Part shown: positions 55,342 to 64,000 of the stretch, piece by piece | How the letters are laid out: the number at the start of each line of letters is the position of its first letter | Numbering within the stretch: position 1 is the stretch's first letter | Assembly: GCF_001921845.1 (NCBI RefSeq) | Contig: NZ_MSJM01000008.1 | Span: 1-64,000 of the forward strand | DNA from: Streptococcus cuniculi | GTDB lineage: Bacteria; Bacillota; Bacilli; Lactobacillales; Streptococcaceae | Direction: 5' to 3' | Length of the DNA stretch: 64,000 bases | Position numbers and translations under genes: made by a program | Notes under the pieces: generated by a model | The model's input: only the letters and a program-made list of their open reading frames with translations | Told to the model about the DNA's origin: nothing | Database searches by the model: none

Positions 55342-56796
55342 ATGTACCAAGATGCGACAGCTATAGCAGAGGCTATCAGAAATAGGGAGGTATCAGCAGA
55401 GGAGTGCGTGAAAGCGACTGTCGATAAGATTGAAAAGCTCAACCCGGACTTGAACGCAGTTGTGAGTACCCAATATGAACAAGCGTTGGAGCGGGCTAGA
55501 AATCTCAAGATAGGCGTTCAGCCTTTTGCAGGTGTTCCAATTTTACTTAAAGATTTGGGGCAAGAACAAAAAGGGGAATTGTCCATAGCTGGTTCTCGTC
55601 TGTTTGCCCATTACCGAGCGTCCAAAAGTGATCGTTATACTCAACGAATGGAAGAACTAGGTTTTATCGTGCTTGGGCGAACCAATACTCCAGAATTTGG
55701 CTTTAAGAATATATCAGATAGTCGCTTACACGGGCCTGTCAATCTGCCAATAGATATGACCCGCAATGCAGGTGGGTCTAGTGGTGGTTCGGCCGCTGCC
55801 GTATCGTCTGGTATGGTGACCTTGGCGGGAGCGTCAGATGGTGGAGGCTCCATCCGCATTCCAGCTAGTTTTAATGGTCTGATAGGTTTAAAGACCAGCC
55901 GTGGTCGGATACCAGTAGGACCGTCTTCCTATCGGGGCTGGCAGGGTGCATCTGTCCATTTTGCTTTGACCAAATCTGTCCGAGACACCAAGAGCCTCCT
56001 CTATCATTTGCAGGCCTATCAGGTCGAAGCGCCCTTTCCTTTGCAGCCCTTGTCTTGGGATAGTTTGTTTGAGTCTCGAAGAAGCCCGCTCAAGATTGCT
56101 TTTTCGCTCCAGTCACCGATTGGGACGCCTGTATCGGCAGAAGCGCAAGAGGCAGTTTTAAATCTTCTGCCTGCCCTAGAGGAATTAGGCCATCAGGTAA
56201 CGGAGTTGACTGCATATCCCTTAGACGGTATTGAAGCTATGCGTTCGTATTACGTGATGAATAGTGTGGAGACGGCGCAGATGTTTACTGGTATTGAACA
56301 AGGATTGGGACGAAAAATGACCCCAGCAGATATGGAATTGATGACCTGGGCCATCTATCGCAGCGGGCTAACCATTCCTGCCTATCGTTACAGTCAGGTG
56401 TTGCAGGATTGGGATCAATACAGTGCGAAAATGGCTGTCTTTCATGAGAATTATGATCTTTTGCTCACTCCTACGGTGGCTAGTGTCGCTCCTAAGCATG
56501 GACAATTTGCCTTAGAGCAGGAGTTGGAAGAGAAACTACGGCACATGGACGAGTATGAAATGGCGGAGCAGCAGGAACTCATCTGGCAGATGTTTGAAAA
56601 GAGCCTTTCTTGGACTCCTTTTACGCAACAGGCAAATCTTACGGGTCAACCCTCCATCAGTCTGCCAGTCTATCAAACGGCACAAGGTCTACCGATCGGT
56701 GTCCAGTTGACGGCTGCGAAAGGACAAGAGGATATTCTCTTGTCTGTAGCAGAAGAGCTTGAAAAGCTAGGAAAACTGATATGTAAAGCGCTTTAA
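55342..56796 (+). CDS. Amidase-signature family hydrolase
   Basis: A 484-residue amidase. The Ser-cisSer-Lys triad is visible: Lys in PILLKDLG (about 72-79) and the two Ser in GGSSGGSAAAVSSGM...GASDGGGSIRIP (about 150-177). The substrate is not known; nothing nearby points to Gln-tRNA amidation, and the gatC/gatB partners are absent. AAGGAG precedes ATG at 55342. A perfect AAAGCGCTTT at the stop codon might be a cre site for the next gene. Confidence 0.9.
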   Translation: MYQDATAIAEAIRNREVSAEECVKATVDKIEKLNPDLNAVVSTQYEQALERARNLKIGVQPFAGVPILLKDLGQEQKGELSIAGSRLFAHYRASKSDRYTQRMEELGFIVLGRTNTPEFGFKNISDSRLHGPVNLPIDMTRNAGGSSGGSAAAVSSGMVTLAGASDGGGSIRIPASFNGLIGLKTSRGRIPVGPSSYRGWQGASVHFALTKSVRDTKSLLYHLQAYQVEAPFPLQPLSWDSLFESRRSPLKIAFSLQSPIGTPVSAEAQEAVLNLLPALEELGHQVTELTAYPLDGIEAMRSYYVMNSVETAQMFTGIEQGLGRKMTPADMELMTWAIYRSGLTIPAYRYSQVLQDWDQYSAKMAVFHENYDLLLTPTVASVAPKHGQFALEQELEEKLRHMDEYEMAEQQELIWQMFEKSLSWTPFTQQANLTGQPSISLPVYQTAQGLPIGVQLTAAKGQEDILLSVAEELEKLGKLICKAL

Positions 56797-56882
56797 ATTT
56801 TCAGTTAAAATAATTGATAAAAGGCTTTCATTGTGATACCCTTTTGTCTATAGGTCAGATTATGAACCAAAAGGAGATCATT

Positions 56883-57761
56883 ATGTTGAAAAAATTAGTT
56901 GCATCAGCCCTCTTCGTGTCTTCGCTTGCCTTGGTTGCTTGTTCGGGAAACACGACGAAAACCTCTTCTGCAAATCAGACAGAGTGGGAACGGGTCAAGG
57001 AAGCCGGAGTCTTGAAAGTAGCCACTCCAGGGACTCTTTACCCAACCTCTTATCACAATGACGCAGATGAGTTGGTCGGCTATGAAATTGAGATGCTTGA
57101 TGAAATTGGCAAACGCTTGGACATCAAGATTGAATACCAAGAAATCGGTGTTGCAGAAGCCTTTACCGCAGTAGATAGTGGCAAAGTCGACATCGCTGTC
57201 AACAACTTTGATACGACTAAAGAACGTCTTGAAAAATACAATTTCTCTATTCCTTACAAATATTCAATCGGTGGAATGATTGTCCGTGAAGATGGCTCAT
57301 CTGGGATTGAAGCAGCAGATTTGAGCGATTGGAAAGGGAAGAAAGCTGGTGGCGGTGCAGGAACCCAGTACATGAAGATTGCAGAAAAGCTCGGTGCAGA
57401 GCCAGTGATTTATGACAATGTGACCAACGACGTCTACCTCCGCGATGTATCGACGGGGCGGACAGACTTTATCCCGAACGATTACTACACACAAGTGATT
57501 GCAGTCAAATACATCACACAGCAATTCCCAGATATTAAGGTCAAAATGGGAACGGCCAAGTACAATCCAACCGAGCAAGGAATTGTGATGAGTAAGGCGG
57601 ATACTAGCTTGAAAGAAAAGTTAGATGAAGCCCTCAAAGCAATGAAAGAAGATGGTACCTTAAAAGCCATTTCAGAAAAATATTACGCTGGTCAAGACTT
57701 GACAGAGCCTGAAAAAGGTGTGGACAATCTGCCTGTCATTGATACAGCTGATGTGAAATAG
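56883..57761 (+). CDS. Amino-acid ABC transporter substrate-binding lipoprotein
   Basis: A 292-residue binding protein of the family-3 type with a lipobox (ALVAC, Cys20) and the signature DELVGYEIEMLDEIGKRL (about 59-76). It probably captures a polar amino acid. ATG at 56883 is chosen because AAAAGGAG lies before it. The permease gene follows after a hairpin at 57781-57835. Confidence 0.92.
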   Translation: MLKKLVASALFVSSLALVACSGNTTKTSSANQTEWERVKEAGVLKVATPGTLYPTSYHNDADELVGYEIEMLDEIGKRLDIKIEYQEIGVAEAFTAVDSGKVDIAVNNFDTTKERLEKYNFSIPYKYSIGGMIVREDGSSGIEAADLSDWKGKKAGGGAGTQYMKIAEKLGAEPVIYDNVTNDVYLRDVSTGRTDFIPNDYYTQVIAVKYITQQFPDIKVKMGTAKYNPTEQGIVMSKADTSLKEKLDEALKAMKEDGTLKAISEKYYAGQDLTEPEKGVDNLPVIDTADVK

Positions 57762-57914
57762 CTAGAATGTGAACGCAAAAAATGAGAGTGAGGAAGGTCA
57801 AAGCAGGTGTGCTTGATGCGCTCGCTCTCTTTTGTCGTCAGCCCGTTTTGAGTGCTGATGTGGTGAAGGCGTTTTGTCTGATACTAAACCAAATATACAT
57901 AGTGGAGGAAGAAA

Positions 57915-58580
57915 ATGAATTGGCAGGTAATTTTTAACCTAGAGCTAGCAAAAGAGGCGATTCCTAAGATTTTAGAAGGTCTGCCCTATACGCTGGGTTT
58001 ATCCCTCATCGGTTTTGCCTTGGGGACATTTTGTGGCTTTTTTGTTGCCCTCTTACGCATGTCACGGCTTGCTCCTTTGCGCTATCTCGCCATGCTTCAT
58101 ATTTCGCTGATGCGGGGCATTCCGCTCATGGTCTTGCTCTTTTTCATCTATTTCGGCCTTCCTTTTATGGGCTTGGAGCTAGATGCGATTAGTGCTAGTA
58201 TCATCGCCTTTACCCTCATGTCAAGTGCCTATATTTCAGAGATTATCCGCTCCTCACTTTCTGCGATTGACCACGGACAATGGGAGGCGGCTCGTTCACT
58301 CGGTTTAAAGACCTCGGTGATTTATCGGAAAGTCATCATTCCTCAAGCCTTTCGGATTGCCGTGCCACCCCTTAGCAATGTCTTGCTTGATATGGTGAAA
58401 AGCACTTCGCTCACTGCCATGATTACTGTGCCAGAGCTGTTTAACAAGGCCAAGATTGTCGGCGGTGCCAAGTCGGATTACATGACGGTCTATATCTGTG
58501 TAGCCCTGATTTACTGGGTCATTTGTAGCCTATATGCACTAGGGCAAGTGCATTTGGAAAAGCGGCTTGCGACTTACTAA
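57915..58580 (+). CDS. Amino-acid ABC transporter permease
   Basis: A 221-residue HisM-type permease with about five membrane segments and the EAA loop WEAARSLGLKTSVIYRKVIIPQA. It is the partner of the binding protein upstream. No ATPase gene is present here, so one must come from elsewhere. GTGGAGGAAG precedes the start. Confidence 0.93.
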   Translation: MNWQVIFNLELAKEAIPKILEGLPYTLGLSLIGFALGTFCGFFVALLRMSRLAPLRYLAMLHISLMRGIPLMVLLFFIYFGLPFMGLELDAISASIIAFTLMSSAYISEIIRSSLSAIDHGQWEAARSLGLKTSVIYRKVIIPQAFRIAVPPLSNVLLDMVKSTSLTAMITVPELFNKAKIVGGAKSDYMTVYICVALIYWVICSLYALGQVHLEKRLATY

Positions 58581-58591
58581 TTGGACGAGAA

Positions 58592-59042
58592 AATGAGGCT
58601 GGGACATAATACCTAGCCTCCTTATTTTTATAATTTGAGCAGTTTGACGTATATCAATAGTCAGGGGAGTGACTATTGATACCTGAGCCTAGAAACTAGA
58701 AAGCGAGGCCTGGCGCTGGGTTCAATGCTCCAGTGGAGCATTGAAGAGAACAGAAAGTTGTGAGCAACTTATCCATGACATTGATAAATCAATATTCTAT
58801 TAGAAGAGGCTAGCGAACGATTCTTCGCTAGCCTTATTTCCAACCTTCCACAATTCTCGATTGTGGAAGCAAGTCAACTTGCGGATATCAACAGTCAGGG
58901 GAGTGACTGTTGATACCCGAGCTTAGAAACTAGAGAGCGAGGACAGTCAGGGGAGTGACTGTTGATACCCGAGCCTAGAAACTAGAGAGCGAGGACTACA
59001 AAATCGATTTCTACGAAATCACGATTGAGTCCCACTCCCATT
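58592..59042. repeat. Composite 'gggac' repeat with 52 bp units
   Basis: A copy of the 9.7 kb element: gaggctgggac start, ggctagcgaacgattcttcgctagcc hairpin, ccacaattctcgattgtgg hairpin, two full 52 bp units (dyad cagtcaggggagtgactg) and a partial one near 58661, and a cccactccc end. It lies between the permease and perR. Confidence 0.85.
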
Positions 59043-59172
59043 TTTTGTGGGTTCATAGCCCAATTCTCGGCTCATTCTCGTTCTGCCTGCGATATGACTA
59101 AGCGCTATATCAAAATGAATGCAAACAAAAAGCGAGGTTGCAAAGGCTAAAAAAGTCTCGGTTTCCTCGCTT

Positions 59173-59625
59173 TTATGCTTGTTGGCAAGTGGGGCAAACG
59201 CCATAGATGGTCAAGAGTTCTTTGGTAATCTGATAGCCTGTCTGGGCTTGGACCTGCTGTTCAAGACTCGGCATATTTTCAGCAATCAGGTCAGTAATCT
59301 TTCCGCAGCGTTCACAGATGACATTCAAATGGTCGTGGCCCATGAAATCATAGTAGGTGGTCGTGTCCTTGTTGCGTTTTAACTCGGTCACAAATCCTTC
59401 TTCGACCAGCACCTTGAGATTGTTGTAGACCGTGGCTAGGCTCATACTTGGATAGCTCGGTCGTAAATCCTTATAAATCATCTCGGCACTTGGATGATCA
59501 GGGCTATCAATCAAGTAACGAATGACCGCCTTGCGCGTTTCGGTTATCCGAATTCCTTTTTCTTTTAAATGACTCACGACGTGCGCATAGGCATCTTGGT
59601 GATTATGGTGTGCGTGATGGGACAT
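59173..59625 (-). CDS. perR: PerR-like peroxide-sensing Fur-family repressor
   Basis: A 150-residue Fur-family protein with winged helix (PSMSLATVYNNLKVLVEEGFV), the His-rich metal site (HDHLNV), and the structural zinc site of two CxxC pairs (CERC and CPTC). The sequence fits PerR rather than Fur or Zur. The N-terminus has an unusual His cluster (HHAHHNH). ATG at 59625 follows GGAGAGAC. The promoter is an extended -10 (TGGTGTATAAT) upstream. Confidence 0.88.
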   Translation of the reverse strand: MSHHAHHNHQDAYAHVVSHLKEKGIRITETRKAVIRYLIDSPDHPSAEMIYKDLRPSYPSMSLATVYNNLKVLVEEGFVTELKRNKDTTTYYDFMGHDHLNVICERCGKITDLIAENMPSLEQQVQAQTGYQITKELLTIYGVCPTCQQA

Positions 59626-59736
59626 GGCACGTCTCTCCTTGCAATATTTTTTCTTCATTATACACCATTTAGCCAAAAAGCGCGAATAAAAGTTTCTGTC
59701 TGTCATCTGTGCTAGGACAGATAAGAAGTAAAACCC

Positions 59737-59766
59737 TTGTCACTAGCTTTTAGGCTGTGGTACAAT
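59737..59766 (+). promoter_or_regulatory. truA promoter with almost no leader
   Basis: TTGTCA (59737-59742), 18 bp, TACAAT (59761-59766). The ATG of truA at 59773 lies only six bases after the -10, so the transcript would begin at or next to the start codon. Confidence 0.65.
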
Positions 59767-59772
59767 CAAGCT

Positions 59773-60522
59773 ATGACAAGATATAAAGCAATTATTTCCT
59801 ATGACGGATACGATTTTTCAGGCTTTCAGCGGCAGCCACATGCACGAACGGTTCAGGAGGAATTGGAAAGGACCTTGCAACGCTTAAATAGCGGGCAAGA
59901 GGTAGTGGTGCATGGAGCGGGGCGGACAGATAGTGGCGTTCATGCCTATGGTCAGGTCGTTCATTTTGATTTGCCTGGTAGTCGGGACGTGGAAAAACTT
60001 CGTTTTGCTCTTGATACACAAAGTCCTGAAGATATAGATGTGGTAGCGGTTGAGCAGGTGGCAGATGACTTTCATTGTCGCTATGCTAAGCATCAAAAAA
60101 CTTACGAATTTTTGGTTGATATTGGCCGGCCGAAAAATCCCATGATGAGACGTTATGCGACTCATTTTCCCTATGATTTAGAGCTTGAGCAGATGCAAAA
60201 GGCCATTTCTACCTTGGTGGGAACCCATGATTTTACAGGTTTTACAGCATCAGGAACAGCGGTGGAAGACAAGGTGCGGACGATTACAGAAGCGCGTGTG
60301 GAGCTAGATGGCAAGCGAAACTTGCTCATCTTTACTTTTACAGGAAATGGCTTTCTCTATAAACAGGTGCGCAATATGGTGGGGACCTTGTTGAAAATTG
60401 GCAATAATCGCATGCCAGTCGATCAGGTGGAGCGAATTTTACAGGAAAAGAACCGTCAATTGGCAGGGCCTACGGCTGCTCCAAATGGCTTGTATTTAAA
60501 GGAGATTCGATATGACGAGTAA
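59773..60522 (+). CDS. truA: tRNA pseudouridine(38-40) synthase
   Basis: A 249-residue enzyme that makes pseudouridine in the anticodon arm. The catalytic Asp is in [18 protein letters not shown] (Asp about 57). The end overlaps the next gene by 11 bases. The start is fixed by [21 protein letters not shown]; there is no ribosome site because the mRNA appears to be leaderless. Confidence 0.96.
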   Translation: MTRYKAIISYDGYDFSGFQRQPHARTVQEELERTLQRLNSGQEVVVHGAGRTDSGVHAYGQVVHFDLPGSRDVEKLRFALDTQSPEDIDVVAVEQVADDFHCRYAKHQKTYEFLVDIGRPKNPMMRRYATHFPYDLELEQMQKAISTLVGTHDFTGFTASGTAVEDKVRTITEARVELDGKRNLLIFTFTGNGFLYKQVRNMVGTLLKIGNNRMPVDQVERILQEKNRQLAGPTAAPNGLYLKEIRYDE

Positions 60523-61273
60523 GTATATTCTAGCCCTTTCAGGCAACGATATTTTTAGCGGCGGTGGTCTCCATGCGGATTTGACCACCTATACGGTCAA
60601 TGGTCTACACGGCTTTGTGGCGGTGACTTGTTTGACTGCCATGACGGACACGGGGTTTGAGGTGATAGCGGTCGATGAAGCTGTCTTTGAAAAACAATTG
60701 AACAGTTTACAAGATGTAGATTTTGCGGCTATAAAATTAGGCTTGTTGCCCAATGTCGCTATTGCCAAGCAAGCGCTTGATTGTGTGCGGTCGCATGCAG
60801 GTCTTCCAATTGTCCTTGATCCCGTTCTTGTTTGTAAAGAAACGCATGATGTGGAGGTCAATGATTTGCGCAAGGAATTGCTGGCATTCTTTCCCTATGT
60901 GACCATTGTCACACCCAATCTGGCAGAAGCGGAACTATTGACCCAAAGAAAGATTCAGACGGTCGAAGAGATGAAAGAAGCGGCGCGGATGTTGCATGAG
61001 CTGGGTGCCCCACATGTCGTTATCAAAGGTGGAAATCGGCTGGACAAAAAGCGCGCAATCGATGTCTATTATGACGGCGTGGAATATCATGTGTTGGAGT
61101 CGCTGGTGCTGGAGAAAAACAATACCGGTGCAGGCTGTACGTTTGCCTCAAGTATCGCTAGTCAGCTAGCCTTGGGGGCTAGTGTGCGTGATGCGGTGAG
61201 CGTTTCTAAGGACTTTGTTCTTCGAGCGATTCAAGCGTCTGATGAATACGGAGTGGTACAATATGAAAGCTAA
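60512..61273 (+). CDS. PfkB-type kinase of pyridoxal/hydroxymethylpyrimidine
   Basis: A 253-residue ThiD/PdxK-type kinase. Motifs are [17 protein letters not shown] at the N-terminus, [10 protein letters not shown], and the anion hole [14 protein letters not shown] (about 208-221). In streptococci the gene between truA and an ECF S-component is usually called pyridoxine kinase or ThiD; the substrate is not settled by sequence. It overlaps truA and the S-component gene. Confidence 0.85.
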   Translation: MTSKYILALSGNDIFSGGGLHADLTTYTVNGLHGFVAVTCLTAMTDTGFEVIAVDEAVFEKQLNSLQDVDFAAIKLGLLPNVAIAKQALDCVRSHAGLPIVLDPVLVCKETHDVEVNDLRKELLAFFPYVTIVTPNLAEAELLTQRKIQTVEEMKEAARMLHELGAPHVVIKGGNRLDKKRAIDVYYDGVEYHVLESLVLEKNNTGAGCTFASSIASQLALGASVRDAVSVSKDFVLRAIQASDEYGVVQYES

Positions 61274-61733
61274 ACAAACGCAAAAAATCGTGTTGCTGTC
61301 GATTTTGACAGCTCTAACAGTTGTCTTAGGTTACTTACATGTGCCGACCTTGACTGGTTTTATCACCCTGCTAGATGCTGGTGTCTTTTTTACCGCTTTT
61401 TATCTCGGGTCAAAAGAAGGTGCCGTTGTCGGTGGTTTGTCAGGTCTCTTGATTGATTTGCTTTTGGGCTACCCGCAGTGGGCTTTCTTTAGCCTGATGT
61501 TTCATGGATTACAAGGTTATACAGCTGGTTGGTCAGGCAAAAGACGATTCTTAGGGCTACTCTTTGCCAGCCTTGCCATGGTCGGTGGTTATTTTCTAGC
61601 GAGCCTGATGATGTACAATCTAGCGAGTGCATTGGATAGTCTGGTCGGAAACCTAATCCAAAATACAGTCGGTATGTTTCTTGGATCTGTTCTTGCTAAA
61701 GCAATGACGAGTAGCAGAAAGGTGGAAATCTAG
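61263..61733 (+). CDS. ECF transporter S component
   Basis: A 156-residue membrane protein with about five or six segments (VLLSILTALTVVLGYLHVP, then GSKEGAVVGGLSGLLIDLLLGYP). It is a vitamin-binding S component of the ECF class, needing the shared EcfA/A'/T module. Coupling with the kinase upstream suggests a vitamin B6 or pyrimidine precursor. It starts inside the end of the kinase gene. Confidence 0.88.
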   Translation: MKAKQTQKIVLLSILTALTVVLGYLHVPTLTGFITLLDAGVFFTAFYLGSKEGAVVGGLSGLLIDLLLGYPQWAFFSLMFHGLQGYTAGWSGKRRFLGLLFASLAMVGGYFLASLMMYNLASALDSLVGNLIQNTVGMFLGSVLAKAMTSSRKVEI

Positions 61734-62300
61734 ATGGTAGAAATGGACACGATTAAACAGGAAACCTTGGCGATTTTAGAAGAAGTCTTGGAATTGAGCC
61801 AGATTCAAAAGGGTCAATTATTTGTCTTGGGGCTCTCTTCTAGTGAAGTCATCGGAGGTCACATCGGCAAACATTCCAGTCTGGAAGTCGGGCAGGTGAT
61901 TGTCAAGACTATTTTAGATGTTTTGTCTGAACGGGGGATTTACCTAGCTGTTCAGGGGTGCGAGCATGTGAATCGGGCCTTGGTGGTTGAGCGAGACTTT
62001 GCCCTTGCCAAGGATTTGGAAATCGTCAACGTGCTTCCGAGCTTGCATGCAGGAGGTTCTGGGCAACTCGCTGCATTTGAGTATATGGACGACCCTGTCG
62101 AGGTGGAGTTTGTCACAGCTTACGCAGGGCTTGATATTGGCGATACCGCTATCGGTATGCACGTCAAACACGTCCAAGTACCCTTGCGACCGACCTTGCG
62201 CCAGATTGGTCATGCCCACGTGACGGCTCTTGCCAGCCGACCAAAATTGATTGGCGGAGCTAGGGCCTTGTATCAGGAAGATATGATACGTAAACGATAA
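61734..62300 (+). CDS. UPF0340 protein (TIGR01440)
   Basis: A 188-residue conserved protein of unknown function ([21 protein letters not shown], then [28 protein letters not shown]). It is often in this truA-kinase-S component operon. The ATG follows directly after the previous stop, with an AGAAAGGTGG site. Confidence 0.85.
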   Translation: MVEMDTIKQETLAILEEVLELSQIQKGQLFVLGLSSSEVIGGHIGKHSSLEVGQVIVKTILDVLSERGIYLAVQGCEHVNRALVVERDFALAKDLEIVNVLPSLHAGGSGQLAAFEYMDDPVEVEFVTAYAGLDIGDTAIGMHVKHVQVPLRPTLRQIGHAHVTALASRPKLIGGARALYQEDMIRKR

Positions 62301-62450
62301 AAACAGAGGTTGAGCAACGGTCTCGATCTCTTTTTGCATCTTACAAACTGATTTTAACCACTTAGGGAGCGAACTGCGTCACTTACTGAAATACCCTTGT
62401 TTTTCTAGAAATAATTGTTAGACTAGTGATAGAAAAAGGAGGAAAATAAG

Positions 62451-64000
62451 ATGAATGCAGGACAGTTATGGAAGAATTTACCCAAGGGAATGGTGATGAT
62501 TTACTGTTTGGCCATGCTGGTGTCTGGCTTTGACGGGATTATGCTATCCCAGATTATATCCAAAGTAACGCTCTTTTCGGCAGACTCCACAGTGAGAGAT
62601 GTGCTAGTTTTTGTGGGGGTAAGTTTGGGTGGTATCTTCGTTATTCAGTCAGCATCTTGGTTGCAGGATTATCTGAAAAATCAGTTCATCAGAGGGCTCA
62701 ATCGGTACTACAAGAAAGAGCTGATTCGCTCGCTGGCTCTCGCCAAGGACAGGCACCAAGATGTAGGCGGTACCATTTCATTATTGACAGTGGATTTGAA
62801 ACTGATTGAAGATAAGTATTTCAGGGTGATGTTTGACTGTGTCTTTCATGCAGTTATGGGTTTGGTTTCCTTGGTGTATCTCATCTATCTTAATCCCTTG
62901 GTTTCCATGGTTTTTCTTGCTTTTACCCTACTGACGATGTTGCCGTCTATGCTCTTTGCAAAGATGTTAGGACGGGCAACTGAGCAATTTACAGCAGCAA
63001 CGGAAGGCTTCATCAAAGGGACTAAGGATCTGTTTCAAGGCTATGCTGTCGTGTCGACCTATCAGGCATTTGCCCCCTTTTTGGCACGTTCAGATAGGAA
63101 ACTTGAGAAAATGGAAACACTCGGCATGCGCTTGAACAACAAGCATGCCATGGTTTCATTCGTCGGGGCAATGGCATCTTGGATTGGCTATATTATCCCA
63201 ACTGCGATCGGTCTCTTCTTTGTGGTGACGGGGAAATTGACCGTTACCGTCGTCGTTGCCCTCTTCTTAGCGAGTGACCGCGTCATTTATCCATTTCGTA
63301 GCGTCTCCAGCTATCTGCGCCTGATTCAATCTACCAAAAGTACACGGGAGAAAATCGCGGGTCTCCTTGCTCAAGAACGAAAAGCAGTGAAGGTTCAGAG
63401 TGAACGAGCCCCCCTTGCCCAGCCAACGGTCGTGATGTCAGATATCGCCTTTGGCTACGAGGACAATCTCATCCAGCATGCTGATGTACGCATCCCATTT
63501 GGCAGCAAGGTCTTGATTACAGGCGCGTCAGGCAGTGGAAAATCAAGTTTGCTTGATGTCTTACATGGTCGCTTGCACCCTCGGGAAGGTCGACTTTTCT
63601 TTGAGGGAAATGGGCATTCTGTGCCAAATCTGGCTTCTCAGATTGCTCGGATTCAGCAAGAGCCTTACTATTTTGATGTCACACTCAGAGATAACCTTCT
63701 TATGGAACTAGAAGAGGTAGCAGATGAAGAATTGTTAACAATCCTTGAGCGACTAGGTTTAGTTGATGAACTGGGAGTTGATTGCCTAGATAAGACCTAT
63801 GGTGAAAATGGTGCTCAATTATCTGGCGGTCAAAAACAGCGAATTGAAATTGCGCGTGCTCTTGTCCACCAGCGACCAATTTTACTAGTAGACGAAGGGA
63901 CTTCAGCAGTTGACAAGCACGCATCCGACCGTATTCGCAAGCTCTTTTTTGAAACGGACTGTACAATCTTTGAAGTAGCGCACCACTATGACCAAGCCCT
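62451..64000 (+). CDS. ABC transporter with fused permease and ATPase (partial)
   Basis: The first 516 residues of an exporter-type ABC half-transporter that runs off the window. Six membrane segments (about 1-290) precede the nucleotide domain: Walker A GASGSGKSS (about 358-366), Q-loop RIQQEPYY, signature LSGGQKQR, Walker B ILLVDEGTS (about 480-488) and the switch His in EVAHH. Peptide or lipid export is possible; substrate unknown. GGAGG precedes the ATG. Confidence 0.9.
   Translation, partial: MNAGQLWKNLPKGMVMIYCLAMLVSGFDGIMLSQIISKVTLFSADSTVRDVLVFVGVSLGGIFVIQSASWLQDYLKNQFIRGLNRYYKKELIRSLALAKDRHQDVGGTISLLTVDLKLIEDKYFRVMFDCVFHAVMGLVSLVYLIYLNPLVSMVFLAFTLLTMLPSMLFAKMLGRATEQFTAATEGFIKGTKDLFQGYAVVSTYQAFAPFLARSDRKLEKMETLGMRLNNKHAMVSFVGAMASWIGYIIPTAIGLFFVVTGKLTVTVVVALFLASDRVIYPFRSVSSYLRLIQSTKSTREKIAGLLAQERKAVKVQSERAPLAQPTVVMSDIAFGYEDNLIQHADVRIPFGSKVLITGASGSGKSSLLDVLHGRLHPREGRLFFEGNGHSVPNLASQIARIQQEPYYFDVTLRDNLLMELEEVADEELLTILERLGLVDELGVDCLDKTYGENGAQLSGGQKQRIEIARALVHQRPILLVDEGTSAVDKHASDRIRKLFFETDCTIFEVAHHYDQA

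Noticed and set aside
56785..56794. Perfect AAAGCGCTTT palindrome at the amidase stop codon as a cre site
   Set aside because: Only about 10 of 14 consensus positions fit and no promoter is near enough; mentioned with the amidase only.

Overview
The window is a 64 kb piece of a streptococcal chromosome. The basis is the set of recognisable housekeeping genes (hrcA-grpE-dnaK-dnaJ, hisS, adhE, thrC, perR, truA, rpmF/rpmG), AAGGAGG-type ribosome binding sites, CIRCE, cre and Rex operators, and interspersed repeats that resemble streptococcal BOX/RUP elements. I cannot name the species from sequence alone. No rRNA, tRNA, CRISPR array, prophage or intact insertion sequence was found.

Layout. 0-10 kb: a cation efflux gene behind a duplicated repeat; a MazG-like/LOG pair; a type I toxin-antitoxin locus of the Fst/par kind (2545-2834); two base-excision glycosylases; a small XRE/lipoprotein/membrane-protein group; rpmF-rpmG; a GNAT enzyme and hisS. 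10-17.4 kb: adhE under two Rex-like sites, then a lactose/cellobiose-type PTS (IIB, IIA, a TIM-barrel-like protein of unknown role, IIC) with a divergent GntR repressor. Three copies of one GntR-type palindrome mark all three promoters there. 17.9-37.1 kb: a large sialoglycan locus. It holds a CE7 esterase, a CUT1 ABC importer without its own ATPase, a GH33 sialidase without a signal peptide, NanE, a double-domain SGNH esterase, a YhcH-type anomerase, NanA, NanK and an RpiR regulator. After these comes a 6.4 kb module (GH123-like, Asp-box sialidase-like, GH2 beta-galactosidase).

That module lies exactly between two 42 bp copies of the 3' end of the RpiR gene. The second copy still carries the likely original C-terminal codons and the terminator, so the module looks like a later insertion at the end of an older nan operon. 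Base composition inside the locus is mosaic: the esterase, nanA, nanK and rpiR are visibly GC-richer than the importer-to-YhcH block and the first genes of the inserted module. None of the glycosidases has a signal peptide, so the locus reads as an import-first, digest-inside pathway. The combination of beta-galactosidase, beta-N-acetylgalactosaminidase-like and sialidase activities would fit sialylated, GalNAc-containing glycans such as ganglio-series oligosaccharides. That substrate is inference.

37-64 kb: a HAD phosphatase, thrC, a MATE exporter, a MerR regulator facing a dehydrogenase through a 19 bp-spacer promoter, an ACT-domain/UPF0210 pair, a phosphatase/carboxypeptidase pair, a PadR-DUF2812 operon, the class I heat-shock operon with two CIRCE elements and a 1.15 kb repeat-filled gap before dnaJ, an amidase, an amino-acid ABC binding protein and permease, perR, truA with a B6/HMP kinase and ECF S-component operon, and the start of an ABC exporter that runs off the window. 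Intergenic spaces are filled with at least four families of repeats: a 106 bp MITE, a BOX-like element, a composite 'gggagtgggac' terminator element with 52 bp tandem units, and a roughly 110-185 bp repeat upstream of dnaJ and of the first gene.
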